Of a stretch of DNA of 64,000 nt, positions 11,482 to 22,331 are shown in pieces. Below the pieces are notes generated by a model, which was not told where the DNA came from, did not search any database, and was given only the letters and a program-made list of their open reading frames with translations. How positions within the stretch are numbered: position 1 is the first letter of the stretch; every line of letters starts with the position of its first letter. This DNA comes from Jackrogersella multiformis. Lineage: Eukaryota > Ascomycota > Sordariomycetes > Xylariales > Hypoxylaceae. Both the position numbers and the translations under genes were made by a program. The stretch spans positions 2,542,001 to 2,606,000 of the forward strand of contig CADCXD010000009.1 in the NCBI GenBank assembly GCA_902806575.1. Reading direction: 5' to 3'.

Positions 11482-13494
11482 GACTCCCTAAAATCTAGAC
11501 TGGTAGTAATCTAGATTCAAGGTTGAAGCGTTGGGAGTTTAACGGAACTAGAGTTGACGGATGTTCATAAGAGAGAATAGTACAATGGAAGAGTAAGCAG
11601 GAATATCATAAGGCCCGATACGTCAAAAACATGACCTAAATGATCGACTCGTTATTCCTACCATGCTTTACGATTCTTCATCGACTAGTGGGCCAAGCGG
11701 AGTCCGATTCCAGTAGGTAAATTACGATTGTGTCGTGAAGGACTCCACATGATCGTGTCGAATGTGTATGTATGGACGCGACTTTAGTAGGCCTGAAACT
11801 AGTTACCGACATCGAGTATAAAATGTAGTGGGCCGCCAGGCTAGATTAGATGATACTAATCATTAAAGGATTCATTTTCTGTCAGTTTTAGACGAGAAAC
11901 ACACCCTATTTCATTACTCGTCACCACATCGGGTTTAATAGTTCGTATGTGGTAGAGGTGGCTTACGTACCTCTTCTAGATCACGTAGGGTGGCAATGCC
12001 GAATAGAAGTCCAGGATTTTCCATCGCGGGTTTCAAGGCGATCGCACTTTAGCTTACGGGGTCCACAGTTGACGCCATGTGTGGTACGTGTACCCATGGA
12101 TCCATTCCCATTTCCAGAGATATTCCCATAAATGTCTCCGAGGGAATGGACCGGATCTGCGCATTGTTTCGACGCCGTTTAAGCAAGCTTTTCTGCCTAG
12201 GGACATAGTATCGACCCACAGGGAGGCTCAGCTTAGCCTGCATTGATCAACAGGGGAACTCGAGAACAAGCTTTTTTCTGCCGTCATGCTGTGCCCCGTT
12301 ATACCCTTTTATTTGTTTCTGTAGTCTCCTGTTCGGGCCGAAGGACATCGGCAGCATAGCATAGGACAAGAGAGATTAAAGATGTGCATAAGGTCGGAAG
12401 GATGTGCAGTACCTAGCATAATTCTGATGCTGTTCCTCATCAAACGCGATCCCTTTATTTTGGGGTTCGGAAGACCTAAGGGCGCAGCGGTATCTTTGCT
12501 CCTCTTTTTGATCTTCTTCTCTTCTCCATAGAACGGTAGCTGGCTCATAACTTGACAGCTTGATTTAATTCCAGTGGAATTTATTGCCGAAACTACTGCA
12601 AAGTACGCCCGAATATTGTAGCGAGCTCAACGAAACCCACCCACTTCATAATCGACCTGTTTAACACAAGATGATATGATAAAAGTGATGCGGTATTTTG
12701 TGTTAGGAATGGTGAAAAATTAACGGCCGGAGACCATTCAAACTCCAAAGTTAGTTTATTAAGTCCGTATTACGTAATACTCCTCTATATAAATAATACG
12801 GATTTATAATAGATGAACTAAAAAAAGGAAGTTTTTAAGTACATTTTTTGGTAGATTAGCGCTTATATTTTGCAAATTAGAGCTGGCTATTAACGGCCAG
12901 GTTAATTCAACCATTAAAACAACATATACTTAGCTTTCATATGTAACTATGCCGTTTAAATTAATATTAATATTTAATTTAAGAGAAATTAGAAAGCACG
13001 ATGTCAAAATAAAGCTGGCCGCTCGCAAAATGAAGAATTAAACATACCGAATTCTTAAAACTGCCGGTTTTCTTTAAACCGAAATCTGCTTCTGTCATAA
13101 GAATCCCCCACAGCTGCGAAAGAGAAGACCGACAAAGAAAGAGACATAGTCTTAAATTAAAAAAATTGTATATTCCAAGAGTAACGTCGCTAAAGTTAAG
13201 TCGACAGCGTATAAGAGAACCGCGACCGTAATATGACAGAAGCCTCAGAATCGAAAGCCAGACAAAATTGGCCGACATCAACCTATTCTAATGATGTATA
13301 ATCAATTGTTAACTCCTCCTCTGTCGAGGTCCCGCCGTTTTCCGGGTTTGATATTGATACTTCTCAAACTATCTCCACCAGTCTCGTCAATTTTATCTCT
13401 CAGCTTTGTTAATGAAGAAAACTCAGGTATTAGTACGTGCAGTATGTTATCTACGAGCATCGTAACGTGCTACTCGGCACTAAACATAAGGTTA
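11482..13494. other. Gene-free region, about 2 kb
   Basis: This holds the promoter of the GH76 gene on its left side, then sequence without a convincing gene. About 12750-13000 is AT-rich and includes a long imperfect hairpin listed separately. Open frames at 12979-13281 (minus) and 13291-13596 (plus) show no recognisable domain and were not called. Confidence 0.55.
12752..12820. repeat. Imperfect inverted repeat, hairpin-forming
   Basis: The left arm TAGTTTATTAAGTCCGTATTA (12752-12772) is matched by an inverted right arm at 12794-12820 that shares the TCCGTATTA core and the outer TAGTT end. The spacer is about 21 bp and AT-rich. It could be a small foldback or MITE-like element, or a decayed transposon end. 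No target duplication was identified. Confidence 0.5.
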
Positions 13495-14086
13495 TTATTC
13501 GTTCTTGTCCTTTATGATCCAAATGCCGAACCGTTGCTCTTCTGCCTTCATAGTCCCAGGAGGGCCTCAGCCCATCCAGAACTTACAGTCTTTTAGAGAT
13601 GCCGACTTAACATCCTCCACGGTCTTCCACTGCCCATATCCATCTCTGTACATGTGCTTTAGCACATCGCCACCTACTAGAAGTGCCAGCATACTTGCGA
13701 TGCTCGTAGGGCTCCACGGCAGCATAGCTTTCCGCGCACCTAGGAACCAGCCTAGTAGCGAGAGCATGAGCGTGACGAACAATAGGGCCTGAATAACACG
13801 CGTAGACACCGGGTCTTGCAAGAGACGGTGCCTGGCGTACGGATCTACAACTGTACTAGTGTAGACTCCAGTATCGTTAGTGAAGCGATCAGACAGCGAT
13901 GGAAAAACTGTCTTTGTCGATCTCGTTTTCCCATTTGACCGTCCCTGTGCGCTCAAACGAAAATATTTGCTGTAATACTGAGCTGCAATAATTTCGTGTT
14001 GGGATATTATGGCGTCTTTCAGCCTCAGTCTGGGAAGAATCACCGATAGTGGAGATGGGTCCAACTTGAGCTAAGGCCCTGGACAT
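13495..14086 (-). pseudogene. DUF3433-like membrane protein fragment, broken
   Basis: A minus-strand frame keeps features of the C-terminal DUF3433 module: DPVSTRVIQALL, a following hydrophobic segment (LLFVTLMLSLLGWFLGARK), a block with SIASMLALLVGGDVL, and downstream QRFGIWII. A TGA at 13567-13569 interrupts the frame where the surrounding sequence (KFWMG then GPPG) suggests a Trp codon. Coding similarity resumes after it and ends with TAA near 13495. The upstream part shifts frame near 14060, and the large N-terminal part of such proteins is missing. TGG to TGA is a G-to-A change of the kind RIP makes. DUF3433 proteins are fungal multi-pass membrane proteins of unknown role, often expanded near chromosome ends. 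The call rests on motif memory and not on a search. Confidence 0.7.
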
Positions 14087-15025
14087 GACGACATCGACGG
14101 AGGGTTGGTCAACGAGGAAATAGCTACGGCAGTGCCCCGCTGTAGCTCCGGAACTCTAAAACCACTCGGTACTATTTTTGATATAGGTACTGTACTTAAA
14201 GCAGTTAAAATTAACACTATTTCAAAGCTCCTATTTGAACGAGTAAAACGGTATAAGTCTCATTAAGTGCATCTTATAATTAGGTATGTTATAAGCGTTT
14301 AAGTGGCTACGTTATGATTCTTAATAACACGTGACACCCCGAGGCTTACCGGGTCCTGGATAGGTGCAGGTGGTTGCATTAATGGGTGGCACGTAATCCT
14401 TTAAGCAGCTATATAAGTACTTATCTCGAAGCTTTTAATAATATATTAAAATAAATATATGGTTAAAAATAATGGAAGCTTATTTTTCGTATTTATAAAA
14501 TTAAAACTTTTTTAAATATATAAATTATATTATATAAAATACGAGAATAAAAAAGTTATTTAAACGTAAAAAAATACTTAATATTTAATTACGAGTAAAC
14601 TTATGTACGATCATTTCTTAAGTTCGATATAATTATATTAAAAACTTAACCTTAATATTTAATATTTTATTAGTAAGGTTCTTATCATTGTCTCGAAGAC
14701 TTATGACTTCTTTGCTCGCCGTATATAGACCTTGTTATGATCCTTATCTTTCTCCCCTATCTTCACATCCTTGTCCAATCGCCGGATGATCGACGAGCCG
14801 CCGCGGCGCTCATATTATTTCATATGCGGGGTGGTACGGTCAGTGTACACTTTCAAATGTAAACATTAACGACTGCAATGCACCAGGCAATAAAGCCTTG
14901 AATCAAGCGACAGGAGCACCTCTAGCTCTCGAGCCATTCATTCATTCTGGCTGATCAGAGTGTGTAGGTCGCTAGGTGCGTCAATGGTTTGTTGTTCATT
15001 GATTTAATACCTAATCAACTACATC
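14087..15025. other. Intergenic with an AT-rich, RIP-like patch
   Basis: About 14430-14690 is very AT-rich and dominated by TTAA, TATA and AAAT words, like RIP-damaged repeat DNA, but too short and too altered to identify. The last 200 bases before 15026 return to normal composition and serve as the promoter of the amidase gene. Confidence 0.6.
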
Positions 15026-16818
15026 ATGGTTTCTTTCCGTTGTGTTCTCCTTTCGGCGTCGTCCGTGTGGCTAGCGCTCTTTGGTGTAGCAAGCTCTCTA
15101 ACTGGTATGTCTGGACTATTCCTTGTGGTATATGTATTAGCAAACTCATATGGGTACTTGCAGTGAAAGGAAAGTCGTTTCCGAGCCTGATCGATGTTAC
15201 CATCGACGATCTGTCAGCTGGTCTAGAGAGCGGCCTCTTTACCAGTGTCGACCTGGTGAATACCTATATGGCTCGCATCATGGAGGTCAACGACACGCTG
15301 CACGCTGTGGCTGAGCTCAACCCGGATGCCTTGGCTATTGCTGCTGATCTTGATGCGATGCGTGCCAATGGAAAGAACCTGGGTCCTCTGCATGGTGTTC
15401 CTATTCTAATTAAGAATAACATCGCGACTAATGACAAGATGAACAACACCGCCGGCTCTTGGTCGCTACTTGGTGCGAAAGTTGGAGAGGATAGCATGAT
15501 GGCTAAGAAGTTGCGGCAAGCTGGAGCTATCATTCTCGGTAAATCAAACTTGAGCCAATGGGCAAACTACCGAAGCGACAACTCCAGCAATGGATGGTCA
15601 GCCTATGGTGGCCAGGTATATGGTGCCTATTGTCCTAGCATGGATCCCAGTGGTAGCTCAAGTGGTAGCGGTGTTGCGTCAGCTATAGGTCTTGCTCTCG
15701 CCTCTCTTGGTACCGAGGTATGACCTTGCGAGCCACGAGATCAGCCCTGCAATGCTAATAGTTCGTAGACTTCTGGATCTATCGTCTCGCCATCCCATAA
15801 AGGCAACCTGGTGGGCATCAAACCTACCGTCGGCCTCACTTCTCGACACCTTGTGATCCCTATCAGCGAGCACCAGGATACAGTTGGACCAATGGCGCGG
15901 ACGGTTAAAGACGCGGCTTACATCTTACAGGCCATCGCCGGTTATGATCCTAAGGATAATTATACCTCAGCGATCCCGCACTGCGGGAAAATTCCTAACT
16001 ATATCGCCGCGTTAGATGTGGATGGTCTCAATGGATCTCGAATTGGTGTTCCTTATAACATACTACGGACCTCTAATTCCACTGAAATGCTAGCATACTA
16101 CAATGCCATCGATGTGATGAAGGCAGCAGGTGCTACAATAGTAGCTGCAAACTTCCTGAACGGTAGCGCTAGCACTAGCTCCATTGTTCTCGAGGCCGAC
16201 TTCGTCTCCAACGTAGCAAGCTACCTCGCCGAGCTGACCTACAACCCGAATAACGTCCAAAGCTTGGCAGACTTGCGCGAATTCACGCGGACCTTCCCCC
16301 TCGAGGAGTATCCGGACCGTGACACAGGCGTATGGGACTCGGCGCTGGCACTAGGCTATAACAACTCCGACCCCCGATTCTGGGAGGGGCTTCAGCAGAA
16401 TTACTACGCCGGCGGCGAGGCCGGTCTGCTCGGTGCCATTGAGCGGAATCAAGTCGACACCATCATCCTACCCACTAGCCAATCCGCGGGCAGGGCCGCC
16501 ATCGTGGGCGCCCCGATCGTGACTGTGCCGTTAGGTTTCTATCCTAACAATACAAGCGTATCCAAGACTTCTCGTGGGCTAGTTACTATAGGCCCGAACG
16601 TTCCGTAAGTGTTCTAGGAGGGAAAGAGATTACTGTCAATAACTCTGACTAACATGAGATGACGATTTAGATTTGGTCTTAGCTTTCTTGGCGGCAAGTT
16701 CACCGAGGCTACGCTTATCAAGCTCGCCTATGCCTTCGAGCAGAAAACCATGGTGCGTAATCAGGTTCAACCATATCTGGTTCCCACCACGGAGATTGGT
16801 GATATTGTGGGTTTCTAA
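15026..16818 (+). CDS. Secreted amidase signature family enzyme
   Basis: Four exons, 15026-15104, 15164-15717, 15769-16604 and 16671-16818, give 538 residues. The N-terminus is a signal peptide (VSFRCVLLSASSVWLALFGV). The Ser-cisSer-Lys triad is visible: Lys in VPILIKNNIATND, then the Gly/Ser-rich signature MDPSGSSSGSGVASAIGLA, and the nucleophile region LGTETSGSIVSPSHKGNLVG, which is created exactly at the exon 2/3 junction. Several N-glycosylation sequons fit an extracellular protein. Amidase signature enzymes hydrolyse amides; related fungal proteins are often mislabelled glutamyl-tRNA amidotransferase subunit A. The substrate is unknown. The gene is convergent with the peroxidase gene, with 184 bp between stop codons. 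Confidence 0.94.
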
Positions 16819-17002
16819 TGTGCTAGGAGTTTTATGACACGAAATCATTGTTGATGATAATATGGTATATATCTCTATAGCGCACGTTATTTGCCCTTAG
16901 CCTTGTAATCCGGACAGTAAAGTCCACGAAATTACAAGATATCTAAATTAATAAGTAGCGATCGATCAATTCTTCCACCATAAACGCCCCCATGCGAGTT
17001 GT

Positions 17003-18923
17003 CTACGACTTGCAATATGAAACATCAGCCCATCTCGTAAAGTTATTTTGCACCATTCCGTTCGGCCCGGAGGCAACTAAGTCGAATGTCTTCATTGGGC
17101 CGACAGCGTTGACCATGAACCAGAACGACCCCGTGTACAGCGAGTAGCCTGTACCATTTAGCGACTGCGCCTTTTTCATCTCGATGGCCGTGGGCTCAAA
17201 ACGCGCCGACAGCGAACCTATCATATTGATCGGTTTCGGCACCCATAGTTGGACCGAATCAAACTCCATGTCGTCCCGCACCTTTGAGCAGAGGTTAGAA
17301 CCACGATATAGCGGATCGAAGAATAGGGGTGAGACTTACTGCCGCCGTGACTGTCAGCGTGTTATTAGAGTTCCTGCCGATGTATTCTAACTTCTCGCAC
17401 GTAGTTGATTTCTGCACGATGAGCGCGTCCTGGAGCGGAAATCCATGGTCGTTATTTGTATGGGTAGTGATGTTGTCGCCATCTTTAATCTGTATGTTGA
17501 AGGATGAGACTCCAATTTCGGCCGGCACAGTCGTGGTGAACAAATAGGATGTAAAGCTTGGCATGTTGTTGTAGTAACCCTTCACTTCAAGGCCTTCCAG
17601 AGTATATGCTTCGACCGGCTTACACGAGACCGCTTTGCCGTTCCGTGACTTCAGATGGATAAGGACCTCGCGATCAGCTGAGGTTGTGCCGTCTTCTATT
17701 ATCTATTATGTTGTAAGTAGGTATTTGCTGGACAGGAGAGAGAGACGCCGAGATTTTGGCTCCTTACCCGAACCTCGCCGGAGACAGTCTGAGTCCCATT
17801 AGGGTTGACCGTGATGAACAGGTTATAAGGTTTGACTGGAATAGGCTGGATAACGTCCGTAAGCTGGACGTTGGCAGGGACGGTATTAAGCATGCGCTCT
17901 AGTAGTGTCGAGCACGTATCCCAGAAGAATTGCTGCGACTCTGCCATCTTGCGAATCAACTCGCCTCCATCAGCATTGAAGATGCGGAAATCAGACCTGG
18001 TCGTCTGGTTGTGTCCGAAAGCCAAAGGATTCTGCGTGTTGTTGGCCACGAACTGTGTTGCTCTAGTCAACATCTAACATCAGATTTTGAATTTCGCTAA
18101 AAGGGGGGAGGGTTGACCGAGTTTGTAGAGCTTACACGCTGTTGTCAAAGTTGTCAAATGTTTCGTCGAAGTCGTGACGACTTGCTTGATTATCCTGCCA
18201 TGGTTACCTAGTGTTAAAAAACCACTTTCGAGATTTTTACGTTAACGGGCGACTTACTATATCGTCCACGACATCAACGATTTCCGGGAAGTTTGACCCG
18301 TGAACTCCGCCGATCGAATGTCCGCATGCCACCAATCCAATCATTTCGGTGACGTTAAAGCCCTGTCTAGCGAAAGCGGCCGTGTGTGAATCTAGGCCTT
18401 CTTGAGGCTGGGGAACCCCTAGTGGACCGGCTTCGAGGACGTCCTGTCTTCCGCCACGGAATGGGATCAACACTTCGCCATTGGAGCACGACTCGACCGA
18501 AAACAGTGCCCCCAGCGCAATCAGATCAGCCATAGAGGACCGTGTGCTTTGAAACCCGATAAAGAACCCGACTGATTCATTGAATGCCTTGCCCTTGTTC
18601 TCATCTCGATCAGTCTCGAACGCAATAGATGCATCGATACCACCGGTGCCAGCATGTACGTCTGCTGTCGCCATATCGTGGTATGCCGTTCTAAACCATT
18701 CCGCAGAGTCATCACGGCCTGTCTCCTGCATGTTGGCCATGTTGTTACAAGGCGCGACGCCGAAGGCTAACCCATACTGCCGGAACCCGTTTTGCTGGTA
18801 GCGGATGCTCTCAAGCAAGTCAATCTGTGGATCTGGCCATGTGTAGGCGACAACGCTCGGACTGTTTTCAATTACGGCCAGCGCTAAGAAAAGCGACACG
18901 GCGGAACGAGAAACACGGCTCAT
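17003..18923 (-). CDS. Secreted haem peroxidase (plant/fungal peroxidase superfamily) with C-terminal extension
   Basis: Five exons on the minus strand, 18923-18258, 18194-18136, 18062-17768, 17702-17340 and 17281-17003, give 553 residues. The start at MSRVSRS was chosen because it opens a signal peptide (SAVSLFLALAVIENSPSVVA). The distal haem site is WFRTAYHDM (Arg and His) and the proximal His is in MIGLVACGHSIGGVHG. ADLIALGALFSVESC lies between them, as in class II-type peroxidases. The third exon continues the haem domain (NTQNPLAFGHN, SDFRIF). Exons 4 and 5 add about 210 residues that look beta-rich and are longer than a usual class II peroxidase needs. The family oxidises phenols or other organic donors with hydrogen peroxide. 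Exon 2/3 could alternatively join at GTGTAA and the AG at 18075-18074, changing three residues. Confidence 0.9.
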
Positions 18924-19979
18924 GATCGTGAAATGTTTTGGGATCCCTCTGGTTTGATGCGTAGTCGCCACCACAGATAAGTCTCGATGGAGGAGGCCAT
19001 CGTCTTAAATCCTCCCTATATAATTGATGTTTTTCTCCTCGCTACTGAAGACGGCCTAGTATAGCTAATTCGTAATCATATACCTACCAATCGGATAATA
19101 TCTATTGGGTATTATCTCGTATTACACGACCTTGCCTTGAGAAAAGTGGACTAAACATACGCGATACTCCCATCTTTGATTGTAACCTGCCATATCGGGT
19201 GGCATGGTTACTATAACGGGGGTTGTGGGAACAATAGGTAAGGTGAACTGTGGACAACGAGTTAATGTTTCCTTAAATGCCTGGTGGCCTAGATCTTAAC
19301 TAAACAAGGGTATAGTCTTGGAATATGATGGAACCTTACCTGTTTATAACATCAGTTAAAAGGACGAGGGAAAAAACACATTTTCCTGAGATACCTACCT
19401 AGCTAGGTAAAGACTTATTCAGGGGTTAAAAAATTGGGCCTAAATATATCATACACATCTAACCCTAACCCTAGGAGCCCTAACCATAAACCTAACCTGC
19501 TTCCGAGTAGTGCGTGTGTTTAAATTTCACCTCAATTATTATCTTTGAACAATCCTTTTAAAGATCATAATGGTATTACAGGTACTGCATACCTAATATC
19601 AGCTACTTTATTCACGGGATGTGCAGGTATAAACATATACAAATTCATTGTCTTTCTGCTCTTGTCGTGGAGTTTGTCTTCTCTAAGTATTACCCCTGAC
19701 CGCACCGTGGTCCTTTGCCCCCGCCACGATCCTAATGAATGATCTACCAAAACCAATCTTCCCCAAAATTTACTCATTGAAATGCTATTATTTATCTGCT
19801 TTAATGCGACAGATGAGAAGGAATGAAGTCTTTAATATTATTAGTAAATTTTTATTAAATATAGGTGTTTTCGTGGACAGCCCACCAAGCCATAGCACTT
19901 GTACGAGAGAAACTTGGACATCTAAAAGCTGATATTGTAATATTTAACTTATAAAACACTTAAGCAAACATTCCAAAGA
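18924..19979. other. Intergenic, includes interstitial telomere-type repeat
   Basis: The first 100 bases upstream of 18923 are the peroxidase promoter. Beyond about 19340 the sequence becomes irregular and contains the telomere-type stretch listed separately. No gene is supported; the open frame at 19545-19742 has no recognisable features. Confidence 0.55.
19460..19496. repeat. Interstitial telomere-type repeat, CCCTAA strand on plus
   Basis: TAACCCTAACCCTAG at 19460-19474 is followed by degenerate units (GCCCTAACC, AACCTAACC) up to about 19496. This matches the TTAGGG unit of filamentous fungi read as CCCTAA. The orientation equals that of a left chromosome end. Confidence 0.8.
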
Positions 19980-22331
19980 CTAAACTGGAGCCAGCTCACT
20001 CTCCGCCTCGCCAGCTTTCGCGACGATCACATCCCTCTCGTCGGCGGTATACACGCCAGCAGCCACGAACGCGTCCGCGGTGGAAGTAACCGCCTCGACG
20101 AACGCATCGTGCGTGGCGAACGGCGCCTGGTCCCAAACTAAATCTAGGAACGTCGGCCCGTCTGTGCCTGGCGACGTGATCCCCGACACCGGCACATCGT
20201 AGTTGGGCAGGCCGTCGTTGCGCTTGCGATTCGGCACGCCCGTGTCGATCGTGCCGAAAACCACGTCCGGCTCCACGCGCCGGAAGTACGTCGAGACGGC
20301 CTGGGTGTCGGCGATATGGTACGGCCGCGCCGTCAAGCTGCTGTCCTTGGCGATGGTCCAGAGCAGGTCGCCGCTCGCCGTGGTTCCCGTGTGCGTGATC
20401 GCCGCGCGCGAGTAGTCGCCGTCCCGCTTGAGGTACTGGTAAAGCGAAAGCTCGCGGTAGCTGCCGCTGCCGAGGATCTGTAGCAGAAGCGGCCCCCACA
20501 AGATGGCTTGGGTGTCTGGGCGGTCCAGCGCGCGCTCGATCCGGATGCTGAACGGCATTCGCACTTCGATCACGTCGCCCGTCTTCCAGGTTCGGGCGAG
20601 GGTCAGGTACGTGCCGGGCTCCGCCTCCTTGTCGGTTTGAGCCTTCTCTCCGTTCACAGTGACTTGGTACCCCTTCAGAGCCCAAGCGGGAACTCGCAGT
20701 TTGATGTCCAGAGGGCCCTCTCCGCTGACGGTGAACTTGGCCGTATCTCCACGCGGGAATTCCGTCTCCTGTTTAACTGTAAAGCCCTTCTCCTCCCAGG
20801 TAACCGTAGATGGGACGTACAGGTTCACCCAAAGTGCAGAACCATCCGCCGAGCGCAAGTAAATCGTCTCCTGGTACTTGGTGTGGCTCTCCATCCCGGT
20901 GCCGCCGCAGCAGGTACCGGTGTTGTCATAATCCCGGTGAGAGCCCGGGGTCAGCGGCTGGAAGTAGGTGAGCTGTGGATCACTGACGCTCCTCGTGTCC
21001 GCGCGCGAGCCCGTGATCATGTTGAACAGGCCGCGCTCGTAGTTGTCCATGTACGTCGCATTATGCTCGTGCAAGAACAGGTTCCGAGCTAGCTTGAGCA
21101 CATTGTACGTTGTGCACGTCTCCGCACCGGGCTCGGCGTTGGCGATGTTGTCCCGGTTCTGGAACAGTTCGAGGTTGCTGTTAGAACCTGGGTAGTTGCC
21201 GCCGACGCCGCCACTGGCAAACTCGCGGTGCGGCACCAACCAGGTGTAGAAGTTTTTGGCCGCAGTCAAGTACTCCTCCTCCCCACTGTGCTCGAAAATT
21301 CTCATGTAACCGAGGAACTGAGGGACGTGCATATTGGCATGTAGCCGGTCCGGCCTGCGACGGCCTGGTCGGTTCGCCGGCGTTACAACTAGTATGTCAT
21401 GGTCCTCCACAGCCGCACCGAAGAGGGACTCTCGGTTGTCGAAGGCCTTCGCGGTTTCCATATACCGGGCGTCGCCGGTCAGCTGATAGAGTTCCGGAAA
21501 TATCTCGTTAGCTGCGCCGTACTCGCCCCCGATGTAGAGGTCCCACATGTAGTTGAGATCGTCCCTGGTCAGATTTCCGGTATATCCAGGGTGGTTCTTG
21601 TCACCTACAGACAGCACAAGGTGTGCCCAATCAGCCATCTTCAAGACAACCTCAAGGGCTTGTTTGTTGTTTGTGTTGTAATACGCGTCTAGCAGCCCTC
21701 GCATGATCTTGTGCTGTAAATACCACGGCGCCCATATTGAGGTACCAGGATTAGTTCCGTAAACTGCCCAGCGCGGCGGGCCGAGCCGTATTACGGCGTC
21801 CTCTGGAATCGCACCTAGGTAGCCGGGGTACGTGGGAACCCAGGTGGAGTTACCATCGCCGCTATAGCCGTCCATCCGAGCGGTAATCGCATCCTGGCAG
21901 GCGGCCAACTCGGTAACCATCCAGTCGAGCTTGGTTTTGAAAAACTCTTCCCCTTGCTCGGCGTACGCCTGGGACAGAGCGGTCATGAAGTGACCTGCCC
22001 AGTGTCCACTGAGTAAACCACCATCCTCCCATCCGCCAGGTGGAGACACGCCCGCTGGATTGGGACGGTTGGCCTGATTGTTAAAAAGAACTAAAAAGCG
22101 CCGCGCGTCGTACTCGTGTAAAAACTCCTTGATCCGGTCGCGCTTCTCTTGCAGCAAGCCGGAGCCGAGCCGCACCTGGTCGAGACGGAATGGCCGTACC
22201 GGCGCGGTAGCCCCAGTGCCTAGGTCCGCCGGCACACCTACTAAGGTATCCATCGTGATAGCGCCACTGCCGACGACCGCAGCGGCTCCCAAGGCGAAGG
22301 CCTGGAGGAGCCGACGTAGGCTGAGCGACAT
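19980..22331 (-). CDS. GH127 family beta-L-arabinofuranosidase-like enzyme, intronless
   Basis: A single open frame of 783 residues begins with a probable signal peptide (MSLSLRRLLQAFALGAAAVV). The DUF1680/GH127 core is recognisable: LSGHWAGHFMTALSQAYA, the metal-site block AETCTTYN (Glu404, Cys406) and the double Cys of TCCGGTGMESHTKY (Cys474, Cys475), which match the Glu-Cys-Cys-Cys zinc and nucleophile set known from the bifidobacterial HypBA1 enzyme. The family releases beta-L-arabinofuranose from plant hydroxyproline-linked or other glycans. The gene is GC-rich, has no intron in 2.35 kb although its neighbours have two to five exons, and sits between two telomere-type repeats in AT-richer DNA. 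This fits acquisition by transfer, possibly from bacteria, but fungal GH127 genes exist and the origin is not shown by the sequence alone. Confidence 0.93.
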   Translation of the reverse strand: MSLSLRRLLQAFALGAAAVVGSGAITMDTLVGVPADLGTGATAPVRPFRLDQVRLGSGLLQEKRDRIKEFLHEYDARRFLVLFNNQANRPNPAGVSPPGGWEDGGLLSGHWAGHFMTALSQAYAEQGEEFFKTKLDWMVTELAACQDAITARMDGYSGDGNSTWVPTYPGYLGAIPEDAVIRLGPPRWAVYGTNPGTSIWAPWYLQHKIMRGLLDAYYNTNNKQALEVVLKMADWAHLVLSVGDKNHPGYTGNLTRDDLNYMWDLYIGGEYGAANEIFPELYQLTGDARYMETAKAFDNRESLFGAAVEDHDILVVTPANRPGRRRPDRLHANMHVPQFLGYMRIFEHSGEEEYLTAAKNFYTWLVPHREFASGGVGGNYPGSNSNLELFQNRDNIANAEPGAETCTTYNVLKLARNLFLHEHNATYMDNYERGLFNMITGSRADTRSVSDPQLTYFQPLTPGSHRDYDNTGTCCGGTGMESHTKYQETIYLRSADGSALWVNLYVPSTVTWEEKGFTVKQETEFPRGDTAKFTVSGEGPLDIKLRVPAWALKGYQVTVNGEKAQTDKEAEPGTYLTLARTWKTGDVIEVRMPFSIRIERALDRPDTQAILWGPLLLQILGSGSYRELSLYQYLKRDGDYSRAAITHTGTTASGDLLWTIAKDSSLTARPYHIADTQAVSTYFRRVEPDVVFGTIDTGVPNRKRNDGLPNYDVPVSGITSPGTDGPTFLDLVWDQAPFATHDAFVEAVTSTADAFVAAGVYTADERDVIVAKAGEAESELAPV

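Noticed and set aside
12979..13596. Open frames on both strands near the DUF3433 relic
   Set aside because: Hydrophobic or Ser-rich without known motif. They may be parts of a decayed transposon, but nothing supports a call.
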